Below, one piece after another: positions 10,801 through 21,839 of a stretch of 64,000 nt of DNA (position 1 is its first letter; each line of letters opens with the position of its first letter). A program made the translations under genes and the position numbers. The stretch lies in the NCBI GenBank assembly GCA_903772945.1, contig CAICTM010000164.1, forward strand, positions 39,228 to 103,227, given 5' to 3'. This DNA comes from Seminavis robusta (Eukaryota > Bacillariophyta > Bacillariophyceae > Naviculales > Naviculaceae). The notes below the pieces were generated by a model, which was not told the origin of the DNA, did not search any database, and worked only from the letters and a program-made list of their open reading frames with translations.

Positions 10801-11217
10801 CAGGTTATTGTCACTGTTGTATACTGTAGGGACCAGCTTGTTGGGGTCATCCTCTGGTTGGACCGTTCGGCCCTGGAGTACAGTCGCCTTTTTCGGCTCG
10901 TCCTCTTCCACCTGAATTGTCACCGAACGCCTGTCACCAGCGGCCTTCTTGGGTGGGTCGGCAGCTTTAGCTCGGCCCTGTACCGCTTTGGCTGGGCTCT
11001 CTGCCGCACCACCATGGTACTCTTCCTCGGGAACCAGGTTATTATCACTGTGGTATTCCATGGGGACCAGCTTTTGGGGGTCATCTTCTGGTTGGACCGT
11101 TCGGCCCTCGAGCACAGTCCCTTTGACTGGCTCGTCCGCTTCCACCTGAATTGTCACTGAACGACTGTCACCATTCGCCTTCTTGGGTGGGTCCTCAGCG
11201 TTAGCTGGTGTGTTCAT
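7888..11217 (-). CDS. multi-exon transmembrane protein with EGF-like repeats
   Basis: The ATG at 11217 starts a polar N-terminal region that holds two copies of a ~78-residue unit (DPPKK...RSVTIQVE...TVQPEDDP...SDNNLVPE). Next comes EKALNEDIYSVMYTAD and a hydrophobic helix (residues ~205-230, ending at the exon 1 donor near 10553). Later exons encode VERTVRIAQGCG, GATKIKW and further hydrophobic helices (about 10330-9928), another helix (exon starting 9805), an extracellular part with EGF cysteine patterns (9300-9200), then exons at 9805-9043, 8952 to about 8505, 8430-8343 and 8262-7888 with more EGF modules (CNELGCFNDGICD, CLNGGFCDYSYYDH). I know this arrangement as a diatom surface-protein family of unknown role; adhesion or sensing is inference. 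Two junctions do not close in frame by eye: exon 1 to the small exon near 10490-10400, and the one near 8505 to 8430. The model is uncertain and the gene may be damaged. Confidence 0.65.
10937..11205 (-). repeat. internal coding duplication, ~234-bp unit
   Basis: The N-terminal exon of the EGF protein contains two homologous units. Asp-Pro-Pro-Lys-Lys recurs at residues 9 and 87, followed in each by RSVTIQVE and GRTVQPEDDP. The second unit continues to about 10770. The shared nucleotide words (for example ACCATGGTACTC near 10778 and 11010 on the plus strand) show a recent duplication. Confidence 0.7.
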
Positions 11218-11576
11218 GGCCAGATCTGTAGTCTCACTGATCTCAATAACCTCTCTTGATGGAGTTGTAATGGAACTGCATGTGCCATTGGCGGCAGGCT
11301 GAGAATTCTTCCGCGGTCATAAATGAGGCAGTGTGAAGAATTCGGGTCATCTCCAGTGAATCGAATCATTTCAATCGGATCAATCGAATAGTTCGATTGG
11401 AGATTCAATCGAATTGAATCGAATCAATCGAATGTACCGTACAGATGAACCGGTACGGTACCTGTAGGGTTAGAGGTGCGCCAATGACACCAGTCCGAAG
11501 AAAAACTTTGCAACGCAGCAATCCAGGAACGGCACATACAACCGGAAATCTGCAGTAGGAACCGAGAAAACAAACC

Positions 11577-12593
11577 ATGAAGTTGTCGGATCTTCCATTG
11601 GTCCTCCCCATTGCTGAATGGATATGGAGTAGTACTGGTAGCAGCAGCAGTAGTAGTGAAGATGATATTGCTAGTGATGTTGTCACTGCGCAAGTCTGTT
11701 TGAGTCAAGTGGAAGCCTTGGACATTCCCGCGTTTGTGTCGGGTGGCTGTTTCGCCCAAATCGTTTCCAAAGTGTCGGGCATTGGCATTATCGTGGGAGC
11801 CTGTTTCAACAAGGCTCCTACCATTAGCAACATGCTCGAAGCCCAATCGGCCGAAGGGTTCTCTAGAATGAGTTTGTACACCGAGTGCCTCTTTTACGCC
11901 AATAGCAGTATCTACAGTATCCAGCAAGAATACCCCTTTACAGCGGTAAGTAAGAACCCAATGGAAGATATCTACCGCATCTAGATAGATAGATTGGAGT
12001 GAGAGACCACTTTACACGGTACAGCCAGTTGATCTTTTCCCTGTTTCTCATTCTTTGTATGTATTTGTGCTACCGGAATGATGTATGATCTATTCTATTC
12101 TATTCTATTCTGTGCACTGCAGTACGGCGAGAACTTGGTGTTACTCTTACAAACCATGGTCATGGTGGTCCTCTTGTGGCACTATTCGTCCGTTACCATG
12201 ACAGAACAAGTGGGCGTGGTGGTATCGGTGGTGATCTACTTGGGAGTGGCCATTTCCCTCCTTCCCGCCGAGCATCGGTATCTGCTGCATGCCTTTAACG
12301 ATGTGATTATTCTGTATTCGGGTGGTTTGCAAGTGGCGGAAACGTATCGCGTCAAACACACCGGTGCTCAATCCATAGTGACGACGAGTATGAATTTGGT
12401 GGGTGAAGTGTTGCGAGTATTTACGACATTGGAAGAAGCCGATGGAGATTGGAACATGATGTTGGGCTATCTGTTGTGTGCCGGATTGAGTGTGACCATG
12501 TTTGCGCAGTACTTTTTGTATCAAGCCAATACGGAACAGTTTTATTTGCAAAAGCAACAAGAAAAGAAGGAAAAGAAGAACAAGGTGGAGTAG
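11577..12593 (+). CDS. MPDU1: MPDU1 homologue (PQ-loop protein for dolichol-linked sugar use)
   Basis: Two exons, 11577-11945 and 12123-12593, joined in phase 0 (donor GTAAGT at 11946, acceptor CAG ending 12122), give 279 residues. The family core starts with KVSGIGIIVGACFNKAP, followed by the PQ-loop signature region SNMLEAQSAEGFS and SIYSIQQEYPFTAYGENL, where the intron falls. The second PQ-loop half contains LHAFNDVIILYSGGLQV, HTGAQSIVTTSMNLVGEVLRVFTT and a last helix, then a Lys-rich tail (QQEKKEKKNKVE) fitting ER retention. MPDU1 is needed for use of dolichol-phosphate-mannose and -glucose in N-glycan and GPI assembly at the ER. The protein is a little longer than animal MPDU1 because of an N-terminal serine-rich segment. 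The intron has a TATTC repeat before its acceptor. Intact. Confidence 0.92.
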
Positions 12594-13238
12594 TCTAGTA
12601 GTACCGAAGGATCTTGTTGCATAGATAGATGTTGGCAGAGACCAAAAGCTTGCTCAGGTTAGTAAAATTGCTTCAAGATTTGCATAGACATACATGAGAT
12701 AGCAGACCATCCCGCACCCAGACATAGCCAGTTAGATCCAGCCCAACAATCTATCTCTTTGGAGAGCTACCGGTAGGGTTACCTAGCTAGAGCTCCCCTT
12801 GTGTTCACGGTTGCTATAGCCGTTCGATTGGATGGCAACGTCTAAGTATTTCCTCCAGCACGAATGATCGTCGGATGCGGCTGTGAGAATTAACGACGTG
12901 GTGCTCAATCTTTTGCTTCAATCACGAACACGAGCAATGACCGACCTACCAGCCTACCAGCTATGCATAGACTACCTCCAACCGCCAACTTCCGCTCCAA
13001 AATGTAGGCGAACCATTACAACAACCCTCCAACCCAACCAACAGTCCAAGAGGTCTCTTCTCTGCTGAGTATAATATCCATCGCAGCTGTTAGTCCATCC
13101 TACCAGCTAGCAACTGTCCCTACCGGTATCTGCTACCATCATCTTAAGGTTAAGCTCAGATACCCCTGGATACCCGCGGATACCCCCTCCTGCTCCTCTA
13201 CTAGTAGTTAAAGCCGTGCTACCCATTAAAATACCAAG
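12594..13238. other. gene-free stretch
   Basis: No coding signal. The start codon of the next gene follows a short pyrimidine- and C-rich stretch (about 13160-13200) that may be its leader. Confidence 0.35.
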
Positions 13239-14783
13239 ATGACGGACGTGGACGACGTGGATGTGGATCACCACATGGAGAATGGTGCCGGCAGTACTAC
13301 TGATGTGGATGACATGTCTCTGAAAAATGCCAAGAGCATGGAAGAAGCGTACCACCAACAAATTGAGAATCTGAAGGAGCAAGTCAAGGAGAAGGATCAG
13401 CATTTGAAGGATCTGGAGAAAGGCTTGGATGCCCAGGTGGCCATGGTAATGGAATTGGAAAAATTGGAAGAAAAGGAGCTTCAAGAGTACGAAGCCAAGC
13501 TGGTGGCGAATAAAAAGTTGATTACCGAATTGGGGGAACGCGTGGGAATGGAAACCAAGGCCAAGGCGGAACTAGAGTCCCAACTGCAGTACGTGCAAGC
13601 CAAGAATAAAGATCAAGCCACTCAGATTGAACGATTGGAAGAACTCAACAAGGTCAATACGGAACTACTCAAGGCCGTCAAATCTCAAGATGAAGAAAAT
13701 CAAAAGAAAAATGGAAAATCGCAACACGACAACAACCACTCCAAATGGGAAGCCTTGGGGAAAGTAGAGTACCTCATGGAAACCAATCAAAAATTAGTCA
13801 TGGAATTGGCACAAGCGCAGGAAGATATGCAACGAGTGCGCAAGGATGTCTCTGATAAAGAACTGCTGTGTCTCGAACTTTCTTCTCAACTAGATAAATT
13901 GGCATCCCAGCTCAATTCCGCCGATGAAGACATGGCCGGTGTCAAGTACCAACTCAAACAAAAGGAAGATCAATTCAAAAAGAGTGACGATCGGGTCAAA
14001 ACTCTCGAACAGGCACTCTTGGAACCGCAATCCGAAGGAGACGAAACCATGGGAAAAGCCGTACTCATGCGAAAACTCAAAGACAAGGAAGATGTTACGG
14101 CACAAATGAAAAAGGAACGAGATGTGGCACTCGCCAAAGCCACCAAACTGTCCTTGGCACTCGCCAGTACACGAGAACACGTCGATGCCCTACAAGAAAA
14201 ATTGGAATATCAAAATTCCATTGTCGATCGGATTTTGGGAAAAGGACGCAATCCACCATCATCACACACGAATAACAATCATGCGGCTGCTGCTCCCACG
14301 AAAACTCTGCCCAAGCGACATGCTTCGTTTGGCTCGAAAAAGGCCGTCGAACACGCGACTACGACCGATGGCGAGGCACAACGTACCGGCCCGTTTGATG
14401 GACGACGCATTCGCAACTTTTTCAATCGAGGACGGACCGGATCCAATGCCGAGGCGGCCGTAGCGAACAACAACACTGCGGCGGCGGCGGCGGATACGAG
14501 TAATAATAAGGCTCTCCCCAAACCGGCCACTGTGGGACTCTTTGGACGTCGTACATCGAGCGAATCGGCAGCGCCACCGGGTGAATCCTCGGAACGGGGA
14601 CTTGACGGATCGTCTTCGGCCGCCGATCCCAATATTGTTCAACCCAAAGCCGATGGAAATACCAACCCGTTCGATGATGATCATAATGCATCCTTTGTCA
14701 ATACGTCCGTCGGAAAGGAATCGCATATTGATGAAGCGGTTCAAGGTGGAGGTGGCGATGTCAATTTGGCATTGACCATCTAA
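13239..14783 (+). CDS. coiled-coil protein with low-complexity tail, unknown function
   Basis: One exon, 514 residues, ATG at 13239 after AAAATACCAAG. Residues ~1-30 are acidic (TDVDDVDVD). Residues ~35-330 form a nearly unbroken heptad-rich coiled coil (KEQVKEKDQHLKDLEKGL, ELESQLQYVQAKNK and so on) rich in K, E, Q and L. The tail is polar and basic, with runs of Asn and Ala, Gly-Arg-Arg motifs (FDGRRIRNFFNRGR) and a C-terminal NPFDDD, which resembles the Asn-Pro-Phe motif bound by EH domains. There is no signal peptide or membrane helix. The shape suggests a scaffold or tether on vesicles or cytoskeleton, but that is inference. I do not recognise the family. Codon use and frame integrity support a real gene. 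Confidence 0.75.
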   Translation: MTDVDDVDVDHHMENGAGSTTDVDDMSLKNAKSMEEAYHQQIENLKEQVKEKDQHLKDLEKGLDAQVAMVMELEKLEEKELQEYEAKLVANKKLITELGERVGMETKAKAELESQLQYVQAKNKDQATQIERLEELNKVNTELLKAVKSQDEENQKKNGKSQHDNNHSKWEALGKVEYLMETNQKLVMELAQAQEDMQRVRKDVSDKELLCLELSSQLDKLASQLNSADEDMAGVKYQLKQKEDQFKKSDDRVKTLEQALLEPQSEGDETMGKAVLMRKLKDKEDVTAQMKKERDVALAKATKLSLALASTREHVDALQEKLEYQNSIVDRILGKGRNPPSSHTNNNHAAAAPTKTLPKRHASFGSKKAVEHATTTDGEAQRTGPFDGRRIRNFFNRGRTGSNAEAAVANNNTAAAAADTSNNKALPKPATVGLFGRRTSSESAAPPGESSERGLDGSSSAADPNIVQPKADGNTNPFDDDHNASFVNTSVGKESHIDEAVQGGGGDVNLALTI

Positions 14784-15991
14784 CTACAAAAGCAACGATT
14801 GGCTTGCTCTTTTTCTGAATACCTACACGACAATAACAACAACAACCAGCAACCAGCTTCGATTTCCCCAGTTTGTTTCACCGGGAACAATGTCAACTAG
14901 AGGGATTGATTTGATCAGATCAGGAGCAACCGTCTAGCAACAACCAGTCATTCAAATGCTTGCCTCCTTGAGTGCATTGAGATGCAACAACACTATTCGT
15001 GCAAAACAAAACTTTTGATTGATTGGCTTATTCAACAATCACTTTTTCATCCATCCATCCATCCATCGATATATCCATCCATCCAATCATTCTTTCTTTC
15101 ACTGCAGGGGCGTGCTTGCTTGCTTTTACTAACTAAAACAGAAACAAATCTAGAGACTTATTTGATTGAACATCGTTGCGCTCTTCCTCACTTTTGTTTG
15201 GGGAGAACAAGTTTGTAGACTTTGATGCAAAGGCACTCATTGCGCAAACGTTCTAGTTTTATCCTAGCTGGTTCCTTAGGGGCGATGTTTCTCTCTCTGG
15301 CTTAGTTTTGCCATCGTCTGGCTAAGTTTTGCCATCGTCTGGCTACTTTCCAAGCTATACGGTAGACGCATCACTCCTGAAGCAGCTGACACAACGAAGG
15401 CCTGCGAGCTGGGATCATGGGTGGCTCCTTTGTGTTTTCCTCCGATCGAACAGCATTAGCTAGTTACCGGTACCTATCAGCTGGCCAGGTGTGACAGCGC
15501 AGCCAGAGGTGCGTGCCATGCTGCGTGGCGGATGCAAGCCAATTTTTTATGAGTTAACCGATTTGGCACTCGTTCAGTTCAGAACGATGGAAAGCACTCG
15601 ACTTGTCTTGCCGAGGTCGAACCAGATAATCAGCGTTTAGTATGCATGTCGAGAAGACACCAATGACCAATGTGGTGCTCTCGCGACAGCATGAGACTCA
15701 TGTCGAGTAACACGGTGGGCGAAGGTGCGCTGCGATGGCGGGAAGGCCTCAATGGGTACGGTATCCTACTGCCTCCTTTCTGACAAACCGGACTGGTATG
15801 ATATTCAACCCTCAGGATAATGTTATGTACAATGTGCATAGTTTAGTATTTTGTTAGGTTGTAATAATGTTCAGTAGGGTGGCATTTGCTTGTTTGTTCA
15901 GGGCAAAACCTTCCAATGGAAATACAGGTGCGACTTGTATACAGTAAGGTATGTAGAAATGGAAGGCGGTATAGACACAAGCATCATGACC
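14784..15991. other. gene-free stretch with simple repeats
   Basis: Holds a CCAT microsatellite (about 15047-15085) and a 23-bp tandem duplication of the TGGCTAAGTTTTGCCATCGT type (about 15299-15344). No gene was recognised. Confidence 0.45.
15047..15085. repeat. (CCAT)n microsatellite
   Basis: Interrupted CATC/CCAT run broken once by GATATAT. Confidence 0.8.
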
Positions 15992-16378
15992 TTAGGCAGA
16001 GCTTGCCCGCACAATCTTGGGCTTGGGTGTAGGTCCATTCATGATGACTATGCAGTCGTCGCTCACGGTGCGAACGGGCATCTTTGGAGGCAACACTTGG
16101 CATGCTTTGGTCAGCAAGATTTCACGGCGTTTCATCTTTCGATCATTTACAAGGGGACAGCTTTCCCATCTGGATTCCGCAGCAATGCGGTATGTACACC
16201 TGCTGCTGGATTTCTTGGAGGAGCTGGAACGCACGGAAGGGGGAGGGGAGCGGTGGGAAAGTGCCTTGTCGTCAACGACTGTGACTGTGATTTCATGGGA
16301 GAAAGATACACCACACTTGTCCATGATGATTTGGCTGAGAAAGCCGCTCAAAGGACTGGATGGAGCTTGGTTGATCAT
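15992..16378 (-). CDS. hypothetical basic protein
   Basis: An ATG-started 128-residue ORF. It has a conserved-looking start (INQAPSSPLSGFLSQIIMDKCG), a Ser/Pro/Lys linker (RSPPPSVRSSSSKKSSS), then RWESCPLVNDRKMKRREILL and a C-terminal VRTVSDDCIVIMNG. The linker and the basic KMKRR cluster look like protein rather than chance. A longer ORF (188 codons) runs on the opposite strand but has no such features. No family was recognised, and there is no signal peptide or membrane helix. It could be a small regulatory protein or a spurious ORF. Confidence 0.4.
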   Translation of the reverse strand: MINQAPSSPLSGFLSQIIMDKCGVSFSHEITVTVVDDKALSHRSPPPSVRSSSSKKSSSRCTYRIAAESRWESCPLVNDRKMKRREILLTKACQVLPPKMPVRTVSDDCIVIMNGPTPKPKIVRASSA

Positions 16379-18042
16379 GGTGGGGATATATTGTTGAGAT
16401 ACAATGGAGCTATTGAGATAGATAGAGATATTGTGAGCACATTCGAGGCCATCTGAAAGTGGTTTCCAAGCAATTTACTGCAGAGCTTTGTACTTTGTAC
16501 TGGAGCCTGGAGCCAAAGGGAACAAGCCCCCGGATGCAGCCACGACATCAAAACCGACAGCTAAGTGGAGAAGAGAAGGTTGCAGTGCTGAAGGGAAACA
16601 CTGTAGAAGAAAACAGTACAAATTGATTGCAGTTCTCATTGTGCGTTACTGACGATATTCGCCTTCTGAGGAACATTTGTTCCATGGAATGCCAAGTGCA
16701 CATCCCTTCAAAAAGCCTGGAAGTTGATTTAAAAACTTTTCAAGAAAGCTTCCTCTGGCTCGCCTCCAACGAAGGTGTGAAAACCGATAAATGCACGTGT
16801 TTAGGAGCCAAAAGTGTTGAAGATCTATGCCCCATTTCCACCATTGCTTCTGAGCTCAGACATAAAGAGTTCTGATAAGATTCTGGAGAAGGTCCCCATG
16901 AGTTGGCCTCTCTACCACCTCGAACTCGTGAGAAGGCGGTACCAGCTCCAACATTCACTATGGACAAAATAGTAGTAACCAGCAGACCAAAAACTCCCAA
17001 TCAAGTTCTCCATTCAGTGGCGTTTTTTTCTGGCTTTGATGTGTCTTTTACAAGAAGGGGAGCTTTCAGGGGTACCGACCGGTACATCCATCATCTGCAT
17101 CACAGGAAAAGGGAAAAGCTACAGTTCCAGCAATGTGCTGGCTAACCAAGCAAGAGCCAGGAGAACACGTGCATTTGCAATGCAACCTCCTTGTTCGAGC
17201 ATACTTGGCACCGGCACCATTGCTTGGACCTTCATGGATCGCATTCGATTCGCTACCATATCAGCATACCACAGGCACAATGACATGGTTTGCTATTGTA
17301 CAATACTGTTGTTGTACTGTTGCTTGGACTCGACTCGAGGACCCTATGATTGGCGCCTCCCAAAACACTGCAGCTGAACGTGGCAGGCAGCAACTACAGG
17401 CAAGCTTTGATGAACTCGTCCCAGCAAACGGGAAGACATCATCAGTAACAGCAACTGAAGACATGTGCCGAATGAAGCAAGTGGCTGAGAGAAACGGTTA
17501 ACGCTGAGGTGCTGTCTGGCTGGATAGTTTGAGTGACATCTTCAGCGTGGTGTCTTGCTCTGTCCGTTCGCCCCATGTCAGCTACTGTCTTTCCACAGCT
17601 TGTCCTCCGATGCAATACATACGTTGTCATGTCCAACTGTCCAAGCAATCTTGGTTTCCAGCCAGAGATTCTTCTCATCCCTATCCACAGTCCACATCAA
17701 GCAATGCTACTAGATATGTAGCTAAACAGTCAGGTCTTTGCTCTGTCCTTGGGTGACAGCAAGCAGGCATCCGAAATATACCGGTGTGCATAGACGACTG
17801 TCTTTCTTCAGTTGCCGACTTACCTCTGGTAAGCAAGCAGCAAGCGCAAACGGAGCCACTTCGCTCTCAACTTTCGTACCTTACCTGCCAGCAAGTGTCT
17901 ACTCTTTCTACCCCAGTCGTCCGATTGGGTTGCCAGCTGAAGCAACCGTCCTCATGACTACAATGAACCCTATGCGTGGAAACTCGAGTGGCTCGCTTGT
18001 ATTGTCTCCCTGCCTGTACTAGATCTATCGCTCCGATTGAAT
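16379..18042. other. gene-free stretch
   Basis: Several ORFs of 60-120 codons overlap on both strands without domain, signal or composition. The region includes ACCGGT-type palindromes (about 17087). I could not support any gene. Confidence 0.35.
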
Positions 18043-18204
18043 GAATCGAATCGAATCCAGAGGCAAACCGTGCCGCCCACATTGTTTGCTTGGCGTAGCG
18101 GCATGTTTGCTTTGCTTCCACTGCTTGAATCGAATCGAATCCAGAGGCAAACCGTGCCGCCCACATTGTTTGCTTGGCGTAGCGGCATGTTTGCTTTGCT
18201 TCCA
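18043..18204. repeat. 84-bp tandem duplication
   Basis: Two head-to-tail copies (18043-18126 and 18127-18204) begin GAATCGAATCGAATCCAG and are almost identical. Since 84 is a multiple of three, overlapping ORFs on both strands repeat a 28-residue unit, but no gene is convincing. Confidence 0.9.
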
Positions 18205-18339
18205 TGCACTGCTACGGTACGGTACCGCAAGGTACTCGAGCGTCGAGTTTGCTTCCACTTTCTGCTTCGTTCCGAATTCAATTACAGACGAGTGCGCCCC
18301 CGTTGTCTGTCGTCGAGCAGGTCACTTGGCTTGACTTGC

Positions 18340-18370
18340 TGCAGTCAGTCAGTCAGTCAGTCAGTCAGTT
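18340..18370. repeat. (CAGT)n microsatellite
   Basis: About seven CAGT units. A TTAC microsatellite follows at about 18501-18518. Confidence 0.85.
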
Positions 18371-18601
18371 GCCGCCAAAACCATGAACACCAAGAACACT
18401 CCGAATACATCGTCGATGCGATTCGATTCATTCAATGTCACCGTCGTCTAGCAATCGGAATCGCAGTATAGTACACCTTACTGTACGATCAACTAAAGCT
18501 TACTTACTTACTTACTTACATACAGTTACGTTATTGCCACCTACGCTGCCGACTCTCCATGTACATGTATAATAATATATTCCATGACATTGTAAGGCAT
18601 G

Positions 18602-20074
18602 TTAGGGTGTCATGTGCTTGTGGTGGTGGTTGGCTTCTTGGAGGCACTCTTCGAGTTCCTGAATCCGTTCTCGATGGCCCTGGTTGCGACGTTGTGCCTC
18701 TTCGAGCTCTTGTTGCTGCTTCAAGACAAGTGCCAAGATTTCCGCTCGTTCCGTAGTTGGTTCCTGGCTCTCCTCGGGTTGTTCTTGCTTCACTACGTGC
18801 GGCGACAAGTCGTGTTCCAATGGTTGAATCTTTTCCAATAATTGGATCTGACTCTCGCGTCCTTCGACGTCCTTGTTGGAAGAATCTTGCTGCTGCAGCT
18901 CTTGAATGAGTTCCGTCTTGACGTTGATGGACGTATGAAGCAATTCTAGGGTTTCGGCGTCGGCAGCCCGGAATCGTTGCAACGATTCCAACTGTTGCTT
19001 GAGCAGTGTATTTTGGGATTGGAAGGATGCGACTTGTTGTTCCAGGTCGCGGCATCGTGTTTGGAGTAGTGTTGTTTGTTGCTGTTGTTGTTTGACGGGC
19101 TGAGATAGAGCCTTGCGCTTGGATTGTTCTTGTTGTTTCTGTAGTTGATCTTGCTGTTTCTGTAGTTGATCTTGCTGTTTCTGTAGTTGATCTTGCAGAG
19201 CTCGAATGCTCTCTTGGAGCACGTTGCGTTCTAAATTCCATTCTTGTTCCTTCCTTGTTTGGTCTTGATTGGCTTGAGCAAGAGCCTTGAGTTTGGAGTG
19301 TTCTTGTTGTTGTTGGAGTTGATCATGCTGTTTCTGAAGTTGACCTTGCTGCTTCTGAAGCTTCTCGTGCTGAGCTCGAATGGTCTCTTGGAGCGCGTTT
19401 CGTTCGGCATTCCATTCTTCTTGTTCCATCGTCTCTTGTTCCTTGGTGATTGTGTTGTTGTTGCTGCTGTCGGGGGTGACGGAACGAGTGGTTTCGGGAG
19501 ACCGAGATCGATTGGGTTCTCTCTGTGATTCAGACTGAGATGCTTTGAGTTTGTGTTCGAGCGAGTCAATGGTCTGATTGGCTTCTTGCAGGAGGAGGAG
19601 GAGTTTGGACTTGGTCAACAGATCGTCTTCGGATGGAAACTGCTGTAGCTTGGGTAGGTTATTGATACTGCTAGGCGTACTACTACTGCACGTACTGCTG
19701 CTATCTCCATGCAGCTTTTTCACGGGGGTATTCTCGGGGGATTCCACCAGCAGGGGCATGCTGGTTCGTCTGGACTTTTTTGGTTTTGTGGATTTGAAGA
19801 ATACATACAAGACACACTGAACCCACAAGTAGACCAACAAAAAGGCGACGGCCATGACATCCAGCACCGCGGGTGGCTCCATCATCCCGATGATTGGCAT
19901 ACTGGCACTGATATCCACAGGCTTTGCAGAAGTATCCACTAGACCTTCAATCACTTGAAAGAAACTTGTCATTGTTGTTGCCTCTGTTGTTGTTGTGACC
20001 TCCGAAAACGAGTGAGAGTCTTCCGACGAGTCGTTGTACAGATAAGGGCTGTCAAACCACACCGACAACATCAT
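18602..20074 (-). CDS. single-pass membrane protein with Gln-rich coiled coil
   Basis: I start at the ATG at 20074 (MMLSVWFDSPYLY); upstream in-frame codons lack an ATG and read into a simple repeat. The product is 490 residues. Residues ~1-70 are Ser/Thr-rich. A hydrophobic helix at ~70-95 (VLDVMAVAFLLVYLWVQCVLYVFF) is followed by a basic stop-transfer KSTKPKKSRR, so the long C-terminal part is probably cytoplasmic. A Ser/Pro-rich linker leads into a long coiled coil with repeated LQKQQDQ units (plus-strand 19140-19195 encodes three in a row) and further heptads to the C-terminus. The design resembles organelle or vesicle tethers, but I do not recognise the family. The Gln repeats arise from a short tandem DNA repeat, so length may vary between strains. 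Confidence 0.72.
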   Translation of the reverse strand: MMLSVWFDSPYLYNDSSEDSHSFSEVTTTTEATTMTSFFQVIEGLVDTSAKPVDISASMPIIGMMEPPAVLDVMAVAFLLVYLWVQCVLYVFFKSTKPKKSRRTSMPLLVESPENTPVKKLHGDSSSTCSSSTPSSINNLPKLQQFPSEDDLLTKSKLLLLLQEANQTIDSLEHKLKASQSESQREPNRSRSPETTRSVTPDSSNNNTITKEQETMEQEEWNAERNALQETIRAQHEKLQKQQGQLQKQHDQLQQQQEHSKLKALAQANQDQTRKEQEWNLERNVLQESIRALQDQLQKQQDQLQKQQDQLQKQQEQSKRKALSQPVKQQQQQTTLLQTRCRDLEQQVASFQSQNTLLKQQLESLQRFRAADAETLELLHTSINVKTELIQELQQQDSSNKDVEGRESQIQLLEKIQPLEHDLSPHVVKQEQPEESQEPTTERAEILALVLKQQQELEEAQRRNQGHRERIQELEECLQEANHHHKHMTP

Positions 20075-21839
20075 GATGATAAGGTTAGATAACACTGAAG
20101 ATAACACTGAAGAAGACCAATGCTGATTCAGATTCAGATTCAGATTCAGATTGAACAAGACAAAACGACGATGCAAGCCAAATGGAATTCTTTCTCTTGG
20201 TTGGTTGGCCTGCTGGCTAGCTAGCTAGCTAGAACAGCTAGAATAGCTACTGACTGGCTACTAGCACCATGGAAGCAATGCACAACAAACAAAGATAGAT
20301 AGATATTGAAGCTGGTAGCTTGGTGTGCTCTGCCATGGCGGTAGTCTACCGTACCGTAGTGGTGGTACTCGTGCGTCGGTCCTCATTTTTTCGAACGAAT
20401 GGGCAAACACAATGCCACGCATTGGTGGGTGACGTAACACTAAGATAATCGAATCAGAATGATCCCTTCTGCAAAGGTAGCACACTGACTCACGAACCTC
20501 GTCACCCGTATCGGTACGAGAACCCACGGACACGTCAACACAACACGAGGACTCGACTCGACCCTTTCAAACGAAACGTAGGGTTCGAATTGGGAGTCGA
20601 GTCCTCTCTTCTATAACAGTTATGCATGATGCATAGCTAGCTAGATGTACTGGTACGGTAGCTCCATATCATACTGTGCAGGAGAACCACTGCCATGATA
20701 CCGTAGTACATGTAGTAGCTAGCTAGAAACGGACCAGCAGGCCGATATCTGTACCTCTTATTGTTACTGCAGAATGGCTGACTTGACCCACCCACATGTA
20801 TGTATCATCAGCTGGATCTCGAGTGTGGGGGGTTCATTCCTCTGCAAGGGCTCCGACTGACGGCCGCCATCCCCACCGAATCGAGTCTGCTGCATGATGT
20901 CGAGCCAACTCACATGGTTGTCCTTGGCCGAGTTTTCAGTAAAGCAAAAAGACTCACAAGAAACCCACTCCAAGCACCATGCAATCGATGGCCATGACAA
21001 CTAAGAGGGTATCTCTTAAAGAGTCTGCACTCGGTGTTCGGTACTCTTCCTACCGTATTCAAGCTTCTCCTCCCTTGCTAGTAGTACGTGTACTAGCCAA
21101 GCTAATTCTGGATACAGCCAATTGGCCAGCACTAAGACTCGTTCTTCCTCTCACCTACATTACAGTAACACGGTAGACTACATAATATCTCTTCCGCGAA
21201 AAAATCGATCATTCCAGTCACCGAACCGCTTGCATCATTAATTAAATTGGCCCACAGTCCAGGATGACCAACAATACTTAATGAGTGGTGTTCACGATAT
21301 CGATCGAACAGTACTTGAGTAGCTATTTTTCAGCCATGGAAGTTTCGAAGAAAATACAGATGCAGAAAAGCGTGTGATAGGAATGGAAAATGTGTGAATA
21401 CGACTGCGAGATACGAAGCCGCCAAAATAATCCCTCCCCTTGAATGGAATCCATTGCATGTGTAACTAGTTTTAACAAGTATCATTCCTGCGATGTTACT
21501 TTACACGAACGATGATGATAAGTAATCTGTCCCACTGTTATCAACAGTCTTTATCAATGACCAACTTCCGCAACTTTTTTGGACTCCGATCTCCGTATCA
21601 GGTACACGTACATCGTAGCTTGAAGAAACAAATCAGCAAATCATCCGCCCTCTGGCTAAAAAAAAAGACAGAGCAAAAGAGCCCATGCATCCAAGCTTTG
21701 GTGTTGCCAAATCGACAACACGCTCATCAGCGCCCATTATTGTTTCCGAATAGACAGGTACCGCTAACCATTGAAACCACTTCAACTATCACAGGTATCA
21801 CAGCAAACAAGAAGTTAACGCACAAGCAACAAAGTAGTC
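20075..21839. other. intergenic stretch, divergent promoters
   Basis: Lies between the divergent coiled-coil gene (minus) and the giant P/T-rich gene (plus). It contains a TAGC microsatellite (about 20214-20232), a strong hairpin at 20547-20606 and no convincing ORF. Confidence 0.4.
20547..20606. other. perfect 13-bp inverted repeat with nested stem
   Basis: GAGGACTCGACTC (20547-20559) is exactly inverted at 20594-20606. Inside, ACCCT near 20561 pairs with AGGGT near 20579, giving a two-tier hairpin of about 60 nt. It lies ~470 bp upstream of the minus-strand coiled-coil gene. It may be a transcribed structured RNA, a small foldback element or chance. Confidence 0.6.

Noticed and set aside
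10483-11160. 225-codon plus-strand ORF opposite the EGF protein's first exon
   Set aside because: The minus strand shows an acidic repeat, membrane helix and splice donor; the plus ORF mirrors its duplication.
15890-16456. 188-codon plus-strand ORF
   Set aside because: Composition is random-looking and lacks motifs; the opposite strand ORF at 15992-16378 has a Ser/Lys linker and basic cluster more like a protein.
20572-20600. GGGTTCGAATT as a possible tRNA T-arm
   Set aside because: No acceptor stem, D-arm or anticodon arm can be folded around it; it belongs to the 20547-20606 hairpin.
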